DNA of 64,000 bases from Planctomycetota bacterium (GTDB lineage: Bacteria > Planctomycetota > Planctomycetia > Pirellulales > Pirellulaceae). Positions 1-8,704 of the stretch are shown here, one piece after another. The first letter of the stretch is position 1, and each line of letters starts with the position of its first letter. Under the pieces are notes generated by a model that saw only the letters and a list, made by a program, of their open reading frames with translations, had not been told where the DNA came from and searched no databases. The stretch is taken from positions 1 through 64,000 of the forward strand of contig VGZC01000024.1 in the NCBI GenBank assembly GCA_016872725.1, in the 5' to 3' direction. The position numbers and the translations under genes were made by a program.

Positions 1-1
1 T

Positions 2-217
2 CGGTTGAGCGACTTGTCCCTGGACGATTTCCGACGCATCGACCCGTCGATCGATGCGGACGTCTACAACGTACTCGGCCCGGAAAACGCCGTGGCGGCG
101 TTCGTGAGCGAGGGTTCGACGGCGCCCCGCGACGTGGACGAACAGATCGAGCGCTGGCGGAGCCGGCTTTCCCTTCCCGCCGTTCCGGCTCAACCATGCG
201 GTGCATCACGATGCTGA
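2..217 (+). CDS. argH: Argininosuccinate lyase, C-terminal end (partial)
   Basis: Only the last 71 residues are inside the window; the reading frame is open from base 2. The segment has the C-terminal pattern of argininosuccinate lyases: a short helix with LSLDDFRRIDPSIDADVYNV, then a Ser-Thr-Ala-Pro turn equivalent to the family's GGTAP, and a final V-DEQIERWRSRL helix. The enzyme splits argininosuccinate into arginine and fumarate in the cytoplasm, the last step of arginine synthesis. The catalytic residues lie upstream of the window and cannot be checked. The 3' end overlaps the start of the next gene by about 20 bases, which suggests co-transcription. It could be another member of the fumarase/lyase superfamily, but the tail fits ArgH best. 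Confidence 0.72.
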   Translation, partial: RLSDLSLDDFRRIDPSIDADVYNVLGPENAVAAFVSEGSTAPRDVDEQIERWRSRLSLPAVPAQPCGASRC

Positions 218-2391
218 AAAACGGTTCCTTTCCGCTCGCCTTGACGGTCACCTTGACAGTCGCCCCGTGCCTGCTCGGGCCGGCGGCCGTGTTGTCCCAG
301 GATTCGAAACGGCCCGATCCGATCGTGGAGGCGATCCGCGATTCGAATCCCCAGACGGCCCGCGAGCTCGCGCACGCCGCCCGCATCCTGCTCGACGCGC
401 GGCGCGACGCCGATTGCAAGGCGTACCTGAAACAGCTCGCCGAACTCGGCGCCGACGACGCGGGGCTCGCCGACCTGCATCGCGAGTTCGGTCCGGCGTT
501 CTTCCTGTCGCTCGCGCGCCGGGAGGAGCTGGCTCCCGAGGGGCCGGCGCTCGCCGAACAGGTCCTCGCGGCCGCGCGGCGCGTGGCGGAGGACCCCGCG
601 CGGCTGGACGCGCTGATCACCGATCTGGCGGACCCCGAACGCCGCGCCCGGGCGTTCGCCGGACTCCGCGAAGCCCGCCGCCCGGCGATCGGCCGGTTGA
701 TCGGCGTGCTGGCGGACGAGGGGCGTGCCGACTTGCACGTTCCGGCCGCCGACGCGCTCGCCGCGTTCCGATCCGACGCGCTCGAAGGCCTCCTCGCCGC
801 GCTCGAAGCCGACAACCCGCGTCTGCTCGCCCGGATCGCCGCGATCCTCGCGGCCGGAAGTGAGTCGTCGGCGGCGCCGGCGTTGGAACGGCTGATCCAC
901 CGGACCGATCTGGACCAACCGACGCGTGGCGCGATCGCGGGGTCCTTGCGCCGCGCCGGGATCGAGCCGCGGCCGCGCGAAGCGGTCGAGCGATCGGCGG
1001 CCGCCGCGTTTCTCGGCGCGTTCCGCGTGAAGGCGGACGCCTTGCCGCCGGACGGCACGGCGGAACCACGCTGGGTTTGGGACGCGGAAGGCGGGACCGT
1101 CGTCGAACGGCCGTTGACCGAGGCGGCCCGCGCGCAATGGGCGTGCGTGCGTCTGGCGCACGACCTGGCCCGCATCCGGCCCGAGGACGCGAGCGCCGCG
1201 GTCCGGGAACTGGCCGCTCGATTGGAATGGGAGCAGTCGCTCGCGGGAATCGACGCTCGATTGCCCGCCGATCGCGGGACGGTCGCCCGGCTCCCGACGC
1301 TCGGTGCCGATCGCCTTCTCGAAGTGCTCGATTTCTCGCTCGATATGGGTCGTTCGGCGGCCGCCGTCGCGGCGACCCGGGCGCTCGGCGATTCGGCGAC
1401 CGACGCGCAGCTCGCCGCGCGAGGCGAACGCGAATCGCCGCTGGTCCGCGCGCTCAACGACATGAACCAGGATGTGCGGTTCGCGGCGGCCGAGGCGATC
1501 ATGCGGATCCACCCGCTGCGTCCCTTCGCGGGAAGCGCGCGGTATTGCGAGACGCTTGCGTTTTTCCTGGGAAGCACCGACGCGCGGCGCGTGCTGATCG
1601 GCAACCCCAAACTCGACGAAGGCCAATCGTGGGCCGGTCGGCTTGGAGAAATGGGCTTCACCGCCGACCTCGCCGCGACGGGCAACGCATTGCTCGACCA
1701 ATTGCGGACTCGGCCCGACTACGAATTCATCCTGATCGTCGACGCGTTGGGGCAACCCGATCCGGCTGAACTGATTCCCTGGATCCGTTCGGTCCCTGGA
1801 TTCGCGCGCATGCGGTGCGTGGTGGCGACCCAGGCGGGGAACCAGCGCCGGACGGAGGTCCGTTTGTCGGAGGAATGGGGAGTCGCCGTCGTACCGCGTC
1901 CTCACTCGGCCGAGGCGATGCGGTTCGTGATCCGCGCGGTCGAGCGGCTTCCGGGGCAGCGGCCGTCGCCGCCCGAGACGCGAGCCGCGCGGGCCGTCGC
2001 CGTCCTCGATTGGCTCGCCGCCGCGTCCGATTCGCCCGATGCCGCGTTTTACGACCTGCTGCGTCTCGAGGATTCGGTCATCCCCCTCCTGTCCGATCCC
2101 CGGTTCGCGCCGCGCGCGGCCCGCGTCCTCGGCGGATTCGCCACGCCCGAGTCGCAGCGGAAGCTGGTGGACACGGCGAGCCTCGTGGCCTTTCCGATCG
2201 AGGCGCGGAACGCGGCGGTCGAGGCGTTCGTCGCGGCGGTCGGGAAACGGGGCGTCCTGTTGACGCGGGGCCAGATTCTGCAACAGTACGACCGTTACAA
2301 TGCCGCCGAAACGCTCGACGGCGAGACACAGCGCGTGCTGGGCGCGATCCTGGACGCCATCGAAGGGCCGAGCCGCGCGGCGCGACCTTGA
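196..2391 (+). CDS. Secreted or periplasmic HEAT-like repeat protein with a receiver-like segment
   Basis: 731 residues. The N-terminus (MLKNGSF, then a hydrophobic run ending in GPAAVLSQ) looks like a cleavable signal peptide; the ATG at 211 is an equally good start because it places the signal directly at the N-terminus. Most of the protein is Ala/Leu/Arg-rich helical-hairpin sequence of the HEAT/PBS-lyase type. At about residues 465-585 there is an alpha/beta stretch that resembles a response-regulator receiver: VLIGNP at strand 1, FILIVDALG at strand 3, then RCVVATQ. The usual phospho-acceptor pattern cannot be assigned with confidence. Large proteins of HEAT repeats are common in planctomycetes, where they act as scaffolds. 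No function is assigned. No clear Shine-Dalgarno precedes either start. Confidence 0.7.
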   Translation: MRCITMLKNGSFPLALTVTLTVAPCLLGPAAVLSQDSKRPDPIVEAIRDSNPQTARELAHAARILLDARRDADCKAYLKQLAELGADDAGLADLHREFGPAFFLSLARREELAPEGPALAEQVLAAARRVAEDPARLDALITDLADPERRARAFAGLREARRPAIGRLIGVLADEGRADLHVPAADALAAFRSDALEGLLAALEADNPRLLARIAAILAAGSESSAAPALERLIHRTDLDQPTRGAIAGSLRRAGIEPRPREAVERSAAAAFLGAFRVKADALPPDGTAEPRWVWDAEGGTVVERPLTEAARAQWACVRLAHDLARIRPEDASAAVRELAARLEWEQSLAGIDARLPADRGTVARLPTLGADRLLEVLDFSLDMGRSAAAVAATRALGDSATDAQLAARGERESPLVRALNDMNQDVRFAAAEAIMRIHPLRPFAGSARYCETLAFFLGSTDARRVLIGNPKLDEGQSWAGRLGEMGFTADLAATGNALLDQLRTRPDYEFILIVDALGQPDPAELIPWIRSVPGFARMRCVVATQAGNQRRTEVRLSEEWGVAVVPRPHSAEAMRFVIRAVERLPGQRPSPPETRAARAVAVLDWLAAASDSPDAAFYDLLRLEDSVIPLLSDPRFAPRAARVLGGFATPESQRKLVDTASLVAFPIEARNAAVEAFVAAVGKRGVLLTRGQILQQYDRYNAAETLDGETQRVLGAILDAIEGPSRAARP

Positions 2392-2452
2392 TCCGCCTTG
2401 GATGGCGTCCGTCGTCATGATCGGATCCTGACCGCGGAATGCCCGACGTCCC

Positions 2453-3502
2453 ATGCCCCGTCACGGTTCAGTTCCCGAATCCGGCCCGCCGATCCCCGGC
2501 ATCATCGGATCGTCGCCCGCCATGGGGGTGGTCTACCGACTGACGCGGCGCGTCGCCCGCACGAACGCCTCCGTCCTCCTGCTCGGCGAATCCGGCACCG
2601 GCAAGGAACTGATCGCGAACGCGATCCACCGCCTGAGCCCCCGAGCGACGGGTCCGTTCGTGAAGGTCAATTGCGGCGCGCTGAGCGAGGGCCTTTTGGA
2701 GAGCGAGTTGTTCGGCCACGTTCGAGGGTCGTTCACGGGCGCGATCGCGAACCGGACCGGCCGATTCGAGGCGGCGCATACCGGCACGATCTTCCTCGAT
2801 GAAATCAACTCGACCACCCCCCATCTCCAGGTCAAACTGCTCCGCGTGCTCCAGGAACGCGAGTTCGAGCGGGTCGGCGACACGACGACGATCCAGGTCG
2901 ACACGCGGGTGATCGCGGCGAGCAATCGCGATTTGCGGGACGAGGTGCATCGCGAACGGTTCCGCGAGGATCTCTATTGGCGACTCAACGTCGTCCCGAT
3001 CGAATTGCCGCCGCTGCGGGCCCGTCGCGAGGACATCGCCGAACTAGCCGCGCATTTCCTGAATGTTTACAACGAAAAGAACGACCGGTACGTGGTGCAT
3101 ATCGAACCGCGGGCGATCGACGTCCTGCAGTCGTACCATTGGCCGGGCAACGTGCGCGAGTTGCAGAATTGCGTCGAGCGGGCGGTTGTGATGGCGGAAG
3201 GGGACGAGCTGACGGCCGACCTCCTGCCCGCGTCGGTGGTCGGCGGCGAATCGGTGCGGCCCCGCGAGATCGGCCATGTGAGCCTGGACGCGCTGATCGG
3301 CGAGGTCGTCCATCGCGGGCTGGCCCAATCGGGCGCCGACGCCGCGAACCTGCACGCCGAAGTGGTCGATCGCGTCGAGAAGGAACTGATCGTGCAGGTC
3401 CTCGCCGCATGCAACGGCGTTCAGACGAAGGCCGCGTCGATGCTCGGCATCAACCGCAACACGCTCCATAAGAAACTCAAGGACTACGACCTCGAACGAT
3501 GA
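2453..3502 (+). CDS. Sigma-54-dependent transcriptional activator without receiver domain
   Basis: 349 residues with two parts: an AAA+ sigma-54 interaction domain (about residues 10-245) and a Fis-type helix-turn-helix (about 310-345, [19 protein letters not shown]). Visible motifs are Walker A GESGTGKE near residue 45, the sigma-54 contact loop GSFTGA near 93 (the family consensus is GAFTGA), Walker B GTIFLDEI near 112, and the [17 protein letters not shown] segment. There is no N-terminal receiver, GAF or PAS domain, so regulation must act through a partner, as for PspF, or through expression level. Its job is to remodel sigma-54 RNA polymerase at -24/-12 promoters; rpoN itself is at 35456-37054. 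The stop overlaps the ATG of the next gene (ATGA), so the two are probably translationally coupled. Confidence 0.9.
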   Translation: MPRHGSVPESGPPIPGIIGSSPAMGVVYRLTRRVARTNASVLLLGESGTGKELIANAIHRLSPRATGPFVKVNCGALSEGLLESELFGHVRGSFTGAIANRTGRFEAAHTGTIFLDEINSTTPHLQVKLLRVLQEREFERVGDTTTIQVDTRVIAASNRDLRDEVHRERFREDLYWRLNVVPIELPPLRARREDIAELAAHFLNVYNEKNDRYVVHIEPRAIDVLQSYHWPGNVRELQNCVERAVVMAEGDELTADLLPASVVGGESVRPREIGHVSLDALIGEVVHRGLAQSGADAANLHAEVVDRVEKELIVQVLAACNGVQTKAASMLGINRNTLHKKLKDYDLER

Positions 3503-4449
3503 ACCTCTCCGGCGTGACGATTACCTGTTTCGCGGCGAGCTACGCGCTGGCGCTGGTGCTCGAGGGGACGCGCCTGCTCGGCCGTCTTCCCGCCCGCCAT
3601 CCGCTCATGCTGCTCATCGGAGCGGCCGGACTCTTCGCCCATTCGGTCTATTTGGTCAACCTGGCGTACCGCGAGGCGAGCGCGCGGGAGGGCGTGTTCG
3701 CGAGCTGGTACGATTGGTCGCTTCTGACGGCGTGGATCCTTGCGGCCGCCTATCTCGCGCTGGCCGCGCGGAGACCGGCGAACTCGGTCGGCATCTTCCT
3801 GCTTCCGTTGGTGCTCGTGGCGATCGGGCTGGCGATGGCGACGCGCCGGCTTCCGCCTTTCGCGGCGTCCCGCGCGCTCGGGTCTTGGCGGATCGTCCAC
3901 GGCGGCGCGCTGCTCGTCGGAACGGTGGCCGTGATCCTCGGATTCGCGACCGGCCTGATGTACTTGCTCCACTCGTACCGGCTCAAACACAAACTGCCTC
4001 CGCGCCCCGGACTGCGTTTGCCCAGCCTGGAGTGGTTGCAGCGGTTCAATCGCGAAACGCTGTGGATCTCGACCGGTCTCCTCGCCGTCGGACTGACGGC
4101 GGGCATCGTCATGAACGTGTCGCCGACCGGCCCCGACGTCCTTTGGACCGATTCGGTCGTACTGAGCTCGGGCGCTCTCTTTCTCTGGTTGGTGGCGGTG
4201 ACGCTGTTCGAGGCGGTCTATCATCCGTCGCGCCAGGGCCGCAAGGTCGCCTACCTGACGCTCGCCCATTTCCTTTTCCTGGCGCTCGCCCTGGTGCTCG
4301 TCGTGCTCGGCGGCCACGCGAGCCGTCCGCGCGGGGGCACCGCCGCCGCGCCGCGCGCCGCGCGGGCCGATGTCGAGCCGCGGCTCGAAACCGCCCGCCC
4401 ATCGGACCGCGCCGCCCGGTCGGCGACGGGCCGGGGAGGCCGGTCATGA
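3499..4449 (+). CDS. HemX/CcsA-family integral membrane protein
   Basis: 316 residues with about eight predicted membrane segments followed by a roughly 45-residue Arg/Ala-rich cytoplasmic tail. The fold pattern and position directly in front of hemA match HemX-type proteins of the cytochrome c assembly (CcsA/CcmC) superfamily. The Trp-rich WWD heme-handling signature of true CcsA is not visible. In Bacillus, HemX lowers the amount of glutamyl-tRNA reductase; a similar link to HemA is inferred here only from position. The gene overlaps the upstream regulator by 4 bases and its TGA overlaps the hemA ATG (ATGA), so activator, hemX-like and hemA form one coupled unit. Confidence 0.75.
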   Translation: MNLSGVTITCFAASYALALVLEGTRLLGRLPARHPLMLLIGAAGLFAHSVYLVNLAYREASAREGVFASWYDWSLLTAWILAAAYLALAARRPANSVGIFLLPLVLVAIGLAMATRRLPPFAASRALGSWRIVHGGALLVGTVAVILGFATGLMYLLHSYRLKHKLPPRPGLRLPSLEWLQRFNRETLWISTGLLAVGLTAGIVMNVSPTGPDVLWTDSVVLSSGALFLWLVAVTLFEAVYHPSRQGRKVAYLTLAHFLFLALALVLVVLGGHASRPRGGTAAAPRAARADVEPRLETARPSDRAARSATGRGGRS

Positions 4450-5720
4450 AACTGCGGATGATCGGCTGCAGCCACCAAACGGCGTCGGTTCGAGCCCGCG
4501 AACGGGTCGCGTTCACGACGGCGCAGGTCCCCGAGGCGCTTGAACGGTTTCGGAACCGGTTCCCGCTTTCCGAGGCCGTCCTGCTCTCGACGTGCAACCG
4601 GATGGAAATCTACCTCGCGGCGCTTAACTCCGATGAATGCCCGTCGCACCGGGACATCGTCGAATTCGTCGCAGGATTCCATGGGTTGGACGCGGTCGAC
4701 ATTTTCGAGGATCTATTCGAGCGGACGGGCGAGGACGCCGTGCGACACCTGTTCACCGTCGCCGCGAGCCTCGATAGCATGGTGCTCGGCGAGGCGCAGA
4801 TCCTCGCGCAGGTCAAGCAGGCGTATGAGCTGGCGTGCGCCGGCGACCACGCGGGCGCGCTGCTCAACCTGGCCTTCCAGAGGGCGATCCGCGTCGCGCG
4901 CCGCATCGCGAACGAAACGGCCGTGAATCAGAAACGGGTGAGCATTCCGAGCGTGGCGGTCGCCGATTTCGCGTGCCAGATCTTCGAACGGTTCGACGAC
5001 AAGCGGGTTCTGGTCGCCGGCGCCGGTGAGATGGCCGAGGAAACGCTCAAGTACCTCGCCCAACAAGGCGCTCGACGGATCACGATCGTCAATCGAAGCT
5101 CCGAGCGCGCGAGGGCGCTGGCCGAATCGTTCAAAGCGAGGTCCGAACCGTGGGATCGGTTGCTCGACTTGATCGTCGAATCCGATCTGATGATCAGCGC
5201 GGTCGGCGCGGAACGACCGATCCTCACCGTCGATCAGTTCCGGACGATCGCGGAAAACCGAGCCCAGCGCGCGCTGTTCCTGCTCGACCTCGCCGTCCCG
5301 CGCAACATCGAGCCGGAGATCGGCGGATTCCAAGGGGTCTATCTCTATTCGATCGACGACTTGTCGGCGGCCTGTGAACGGAATCGGAAATCGCGGGAAA
5401 AAGAGCTTCCCAAGGCGTCGCGGATCGTCGATGAGGAATCGCGGCGATTCATGGCCGAACTGCGGCACCGGGCCACGGGACCCACCATCCAAAGGCTCAA
5501 GGAGCGCGCCGAGGAACTGAAATCGGACGAGCTGTCCCGGCTGCTCAAACGACTCGGACCGGTCGAGCCGCATGCGCGGGACGAGATCGACCGCGCGTTC
5601 GAACGGCTCGTCAATAAGCTCCTCCACCCGCCGCTCGAATCGCTCCGCGACCACGCCGAACGCGGCGCGGCGCATGGGCTGTTCGACGCGTTCGTCCAGT
5701 TGTTCAAACTCAAGGACTAG
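4446..5720 (+). CDS. hemA: Glutamyl-tRNA reductase
   Basis: 424 residues, the usual length. It reduces glutamyl-tRNA(Glu) to glutamate-1-semialdehyde with NADPH, the first committed step of C5-pathway tetrapyrrole synthesis. The start at 4446 gives the canonical N-terminus [15 protein letters not shown]. The catalytic Cys is residue 50 in LLSTCNRME, and the substrate-binding stretch SLDSMVLGEAQILAQVKQAY, the NADPH Rossmann motif VLVAGAGEMAE and the C-terminal dimerisation helices are all present. It is translated in overlap with the hemX-like gene, and scpB follows after 18 bases. No hemL or hemB is in the window. The start choice is secure because in-frame sequence further upstream lies antisense to nothing useful and inside the preceding gene. 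Confidence 0.97.
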   Translation: MKLRMIGCSHQTASVRARERVAFTTAQVPEALERFRNRFPLSEAVLLSTCNRMEIYLAALNSDECPSHRDIVEFVAGFHGLDAVDIFEDLFERTGEDAVRHLFTVAASLDSMVLGEAQILAQVKQAYELACAGDHAGALLNLAFQRAIRVARRIANETAVNQKRVSIPSVAVADFACQIFERFDDKRVLVAGAGEMAEETLKYLAQQGARRITIVNRSSERARALAESFKARSEPWDRLLDLIVESDLMISAVGAERPILTVDQFRTIAENRAQRALFLLDLAVPRNIEPEIGGFQGVYLYSIDDLSAACERNRKSREKELPKASRIVDEESRRFMAELRHRATGPTIQRLKERAEELKSDELSRLLKRLGPVEPHARDEIDRAFERLVNKLLHPPLESLRDHAERGAAHGLFDAFVQLFKLKD

Positions 5721-5738
5721 GAACCCGGGAGCCCGATC

Positions 5739-6956
5739 GTGCGTTCGACGAGGTCCACTCCACCGGCGAGCCAGCTCCACAGCGTCGCCGTCCGTTATGG
5801 GCCGGCGCTGCGGCCGCGCGGGGCGGCGCGACGTTGTTCGGCCGTGTTCACGCCGCGCGTCCCGGCCGCGGGACGCACCTCCCAGCGCCGCCCGGCACGC
5901 GAACGGGCGACCCTCGTCCGCGACGCCCGCGCGCAGCGGCTCGAAGCCGTCCTGATTCTGGCGCGCGAGCCGCTGTCGAGCCGCAAGCTCAGCGAATACG
6001 TCCATCTGGCCGACGGAACCGAGGCCCGGACACTCGTCCGCCGGCTCAATCAAATGTACGACGCGGCCGGCCGCGCGTTTCGGGTCGAGGAGGTCGCGGG
6101 CGGTTTCCAGTTGCTCAGCCGCCCGAAGTTCGCGCCCTGGCTGAGACGCCTGAAACATGTTCCTCCCGAGGTCCGCCTGTCCGGACCCGTCCTCGAAACG
6201 CTCGCCGTAATTGCCTATCGACAACCCGTATTGCGAGCCGATATTGAAGCCATTCGCGGCGTAAACTGCGGGGAAATCGTCCGCCAATTGATGGATCGCG
6301 ATCTGGTTCGGATCAGCGGGCGAAGCCGGGAACTCGGTCGACCCTACCTCTATTCCACGACAAGACGGTTCCTGCGGGTCTTCGGTCTGACACACATTGA
6401 CAAGCTACCCCTTGCGGAAACCCTCCGAAACTTGTCCCATGGTGGCGGCTCCGCGAATGACCGCGGCGATCCAGGCGACGGACCCCATCGCGAACCGGCC
6501 CCTGTGCCGGATTCCGCGGAAAGTCCTCGGGAACCCAACGATCCCAATCCGATGACGCGAGAAATGGAGGAAACTCAGGTGACCGTCACGATGCGGAAAG
6601 AATTTCCAGGGGACGACGTCCTGGAACTCGATCCCCCATTCCCCACGCCAAACGTGCGCGCCCACGACGATGACGAGGGTGCCGAGGATATCGACGAAGG
6701 CGACGAGGACGACGATTTCGACGACGAAGAAGATGACTTCGACGACGACGACTTCGACGATGAAGAGCTCGACGATGAAGAGCTCGACGACGAGGAAGAG
6801 GATCTCGACGAGGAGTGGGAGGAAGTCGAGGACGATGAGGCCGACGACGAAGACGAGGAATGGGACGAGGAGGACGACGAAGACCTCGACGATTGGGATG
6901 ATGACGACGAGGAGGAGGAGGAGTCCGAGGAGGAGGACGACGAGGACTGGGAATAG
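5739..6956 (+). CDS. scpB: Segregation and condensation protein B with a long acidic tail
   Basis: 405 residues starting at GTG 5739. The ScpB core, two winged helices that bind ScpA in the SMC-ScpAB condensin, spans about residues 65-225: LEAVLILAREPLSSRKLSEY, then PVLETLAVIAYRQPVLRADI, then RELGRPYLYSTTRRFLRVFG. It is preceded by about 60 Arg/Ala-rich residues that are not part of the family. The last 100 residues are almost pure Asp/Glu (D and E runs broken by F, L and W), extremely acidic and probably disordered. A good ribosome-binding site sits inside the gene just before the acidic part, so the tail could also be made as a separate protein. scpA and smc are not in the window. ScpB assignment is firm; the N-terminal start and the fusion are less so. 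Confidence 0.9.
   Translation: MRSTRSTPPASQLHSVAVRYGPALRPRGAARRCSAVFTPRVPAAGRTSQRRPARERATLVRDARAQRLEAVLILAREPLSSRKLSEYVHLADGTEARTLVRRLNQMYDAAGRAFRVEEVAGGFQLLSRPKFAPWLRRLKHVPPEVRLSGPVLETLAVIAYRQPVLRADIEAIRGVNCGEIVRQLMDRDLVRISGRSRELGRPYLYSTTRRFLRVFGLTHIDKLPLAETLRNLSHGGGSANDRGDPGDGPHREPAPVPDSAESPREPNDPNPMTREMEETQVTVTMRKEFPGDDVLELDPPFPTPNVRAHDDDEGAEDIDEGDEDDDFDDEEDDFDDDDFDDEELDDEELDDEEEDLDEEWEEVEDDEADDEDEEWDEEDDEDLDDWDDDDEEEEESEEEDDEDWE
6566..6581 (+). promoter_or_regulatory. Candidate internal ribosome-binding site and GTG start within scpB
   Basis: GGAGG at 6566-6570 is followed by an 8-base spacer and an in-frame GTG at 6579. Translation from here would give a 125-residue protein made of about 25 ordinary residues (VTVTMRKEFPGDDVLEL at the front) and the complete acidic tail. 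An in-frame ATG at 6591 is a second option. Whether it is used is not known; the alternative is that GGAGG is simply the Met-Glu-Glu codons ATG GAG GAA. Confidence 0.35.
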
Positions 6957-7070
6957 GACGAATCGGGAACAAAACAAGAGGCTCGGCGGCCCGGAAACGG
7001 CGGTGGATGGGGAATTCGGCGCGATCGTCAGGCCGCGGCGCGATGCGCATTCGGATCGGTGGCGGAACAC

Positions 7071-8429
7071 TCAGCGATTCGCGGCGACTTGAGAGATCGT
7101 CTCGCGCGCCTCGCCGCACATCCGGTTCGCCTCGACGGCCGTCCGCGCTTCCGCGATCACGCGCACGATCGGTTCCGTGTTGCTGCCTCGAATCAGAAGC
7201 CAACGATCGCTCCAATCCAGGCGCAGTCCATCCTGCCGGTCCGAGCGGGCATCGGAGAACGTCGATTCGAGTCGATCGAGGACGGCGGCGAGCCGGTCGG
7301 GCGGAAGGGTCGCCTTGGTCTTTTCGATCGCGTAGCGGGGAAGTTCGTCGGCCCAGGCGCTGAGCGGACGGCCGTGTTGGGCGAGCGCGTCGAGGATAAG
7401 GGCCATTCCGACGAAGCTGTCGCGGACGTATCCGACGCGCGGATCGATCGGTCCGCCGTTCCCTTCGCCTCCGAACACCGCGCCCGACCCGATCATCGCG
7501 TCGGCGACATGCGCCTCGCCCACTCGACTCCGGATCAGCGGCACGCCGAATTGGTTGGCCAGATCCTGGGCCATGCGGCTCGTCGCGCAGTTCACGACGA
7601 TCGGACCGGCGCTTTGCGAGAGCCGATGCCGCAGGCACATGGCAAGCGTCGATTCCTCGCCGACGTACCGGCCCGTTTCATCGAGGACGGCGAGCCGATC
7701 GGCGTCGGGATCCTGGCAGAATCCGACGTCGGCGCCGCGCGCGACGACCTCTCTTCCGACCGGTGCGACATGCTCGGCCGTAGGCTCGGGCGCATGCGCG
7801 AATTGTCCATCGGGCGTTCCGCCGAGCGTGCTGAGGGCGCAGCCAAGCGATTCGAGGAGGGCGGTTCCCAAGAGGCTTCCCGCGCCGTGGTTCGCGTCGA
7901 GCAGGACGCGGAATCGGCGGGCTCGGATCCGTTCGACGTCGACCGTCGCGAGGACGGCGTCGCGGTGCGCCGTGATCGTGTCCTCGACCGACTCGAATCC
8001 GCCGATGTCGCGGGAAGCGACCCACGCGACCGGATCGGCGTCGCGGTACCGGCGGGCCACTCGAGCGCCGATATCGGCGGGCAGGACGCGACCCTCGGAT
8101 CCGAACAGCTTGAATCCGTTGTACTCGATCGGGTTGTGGCTGGCCGAGATCTGGATCGCGCCGGCGGCGCCGAGCCGGCGGACGAGCAGGCCGACGGTCG
8201 GGGTCGCCATGACGCGGCCGTCGAGCACATGGCGGCCGAGTCCCCGCAGGGCCGCCGCGATCGCCTGCGCGAACATCGCGCCGCCCGCGCGCCCGTCCCG
8301 TCCGATGAGCACGGAACCGGGAGGCGACTCGGCCGAGAACGCGGCCGCGTAGTCGACGGCGACGCGGGCCGTCAACGTCTCGCCGACGATGCCCCTCAGT
8401 CCCGATACGCTGATGATCAACTCGCTCAC
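7071..8429 (-). CDS. glmM: Phosphoglucosamine mutase / phosphomannomutase family
   Basis: 452 residues from the GTG at 8429, typical length for the alpha-D-phosphohexomutase family. It interconverts hexose-1- and hexose-6-phosphates; GlmM makes glucosamine-1-phosphate for peptidoglycan and LPS precursors. All four active-site loops are present: phospho-serine loop ISASHNP (Ser 97), metal loop DPDADR, sugar loop GEGNGG and phosphate-binding RGSNTEP near the C-terminus. An in-frame extension upstream of 8429 to 8537 exists but is Arg-rich and unlike the family, so it was left out. GEGNGG occurs both in GlmM and in archaeal-type phosphomannomutases, so substrate choice is uncertain. The gene converges with scpB across a 114-base gap in which no hairpin terminator is apparent. 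Confidence 0.85.
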   Translation of the reverse strand: MSELIISVSGLRGIVGETLTARVAVDYAAAFSAESPPGSVLIGRDGRAGGAMFAQAIAAALRGLGRHVLDGRVMATPTVGLLVRRLGAAGAIQISASHNPIEYNGFKLFGSEGRVLPADIGARVARRYRDADPVAWVASRDIGGFESVEDTITAHRDAVLATVDVERIRARRFRVLLDANHGAGSLLGTALLESLGCALSTLGGTPDGQFAHAPEPTAEHVAPVGREVVARGADVGFCQDPDADRLAVLDETGRYVGEESTLAMCLRHRLSQSAGPIVVNCATSRMAQDLANQFGVPLIRSRVGEAHVADAMIGSGAVFGGEGNGGPIDPRVGYVRDSFVGMALILDALAQHGRPLSAWADELPRYAIEKTKATLPPDRLAAVLDRLESTFSDARSDRQDGLRLDWSDRWLLIRGSNTEPIVRVIAEARTAVEANRMCGEARETISQVAANR

Positions 8430-8704
8430 GCGTCTTCCGTTCGTTCCGTCCGTTCCCTTGGAACGACACCTGCTGTCCGCCGCTCGATCCGCCCCATTGT
8501 GACGCGGTCCGCGGCGCTCGACCACCACCCGGCTCACCGAAACCGCGGGGACCGGTCGGATCGGCGGGATCGCGGCGGCGCGACGCTTTCGACCCGGATT
8601 TCCCCGTGGACGGGCGCGCGCGGGTCGGATAGAGTCTTGTTCGGCGCTCGCGATTCCGGACCGTTCGCGGCATTCGCCCGGCTTCCGATGGGAGACCTTG
8701 ACTG

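Noticed and set aside
190-2454. Minus-strand open frame of 754 codons opposite the HEAT-like gene
   Set aside because: It mirrors the plus-strand gene almost exactly; the plus strand has a signal peptide and family-like repeats and the minus strand has neither.
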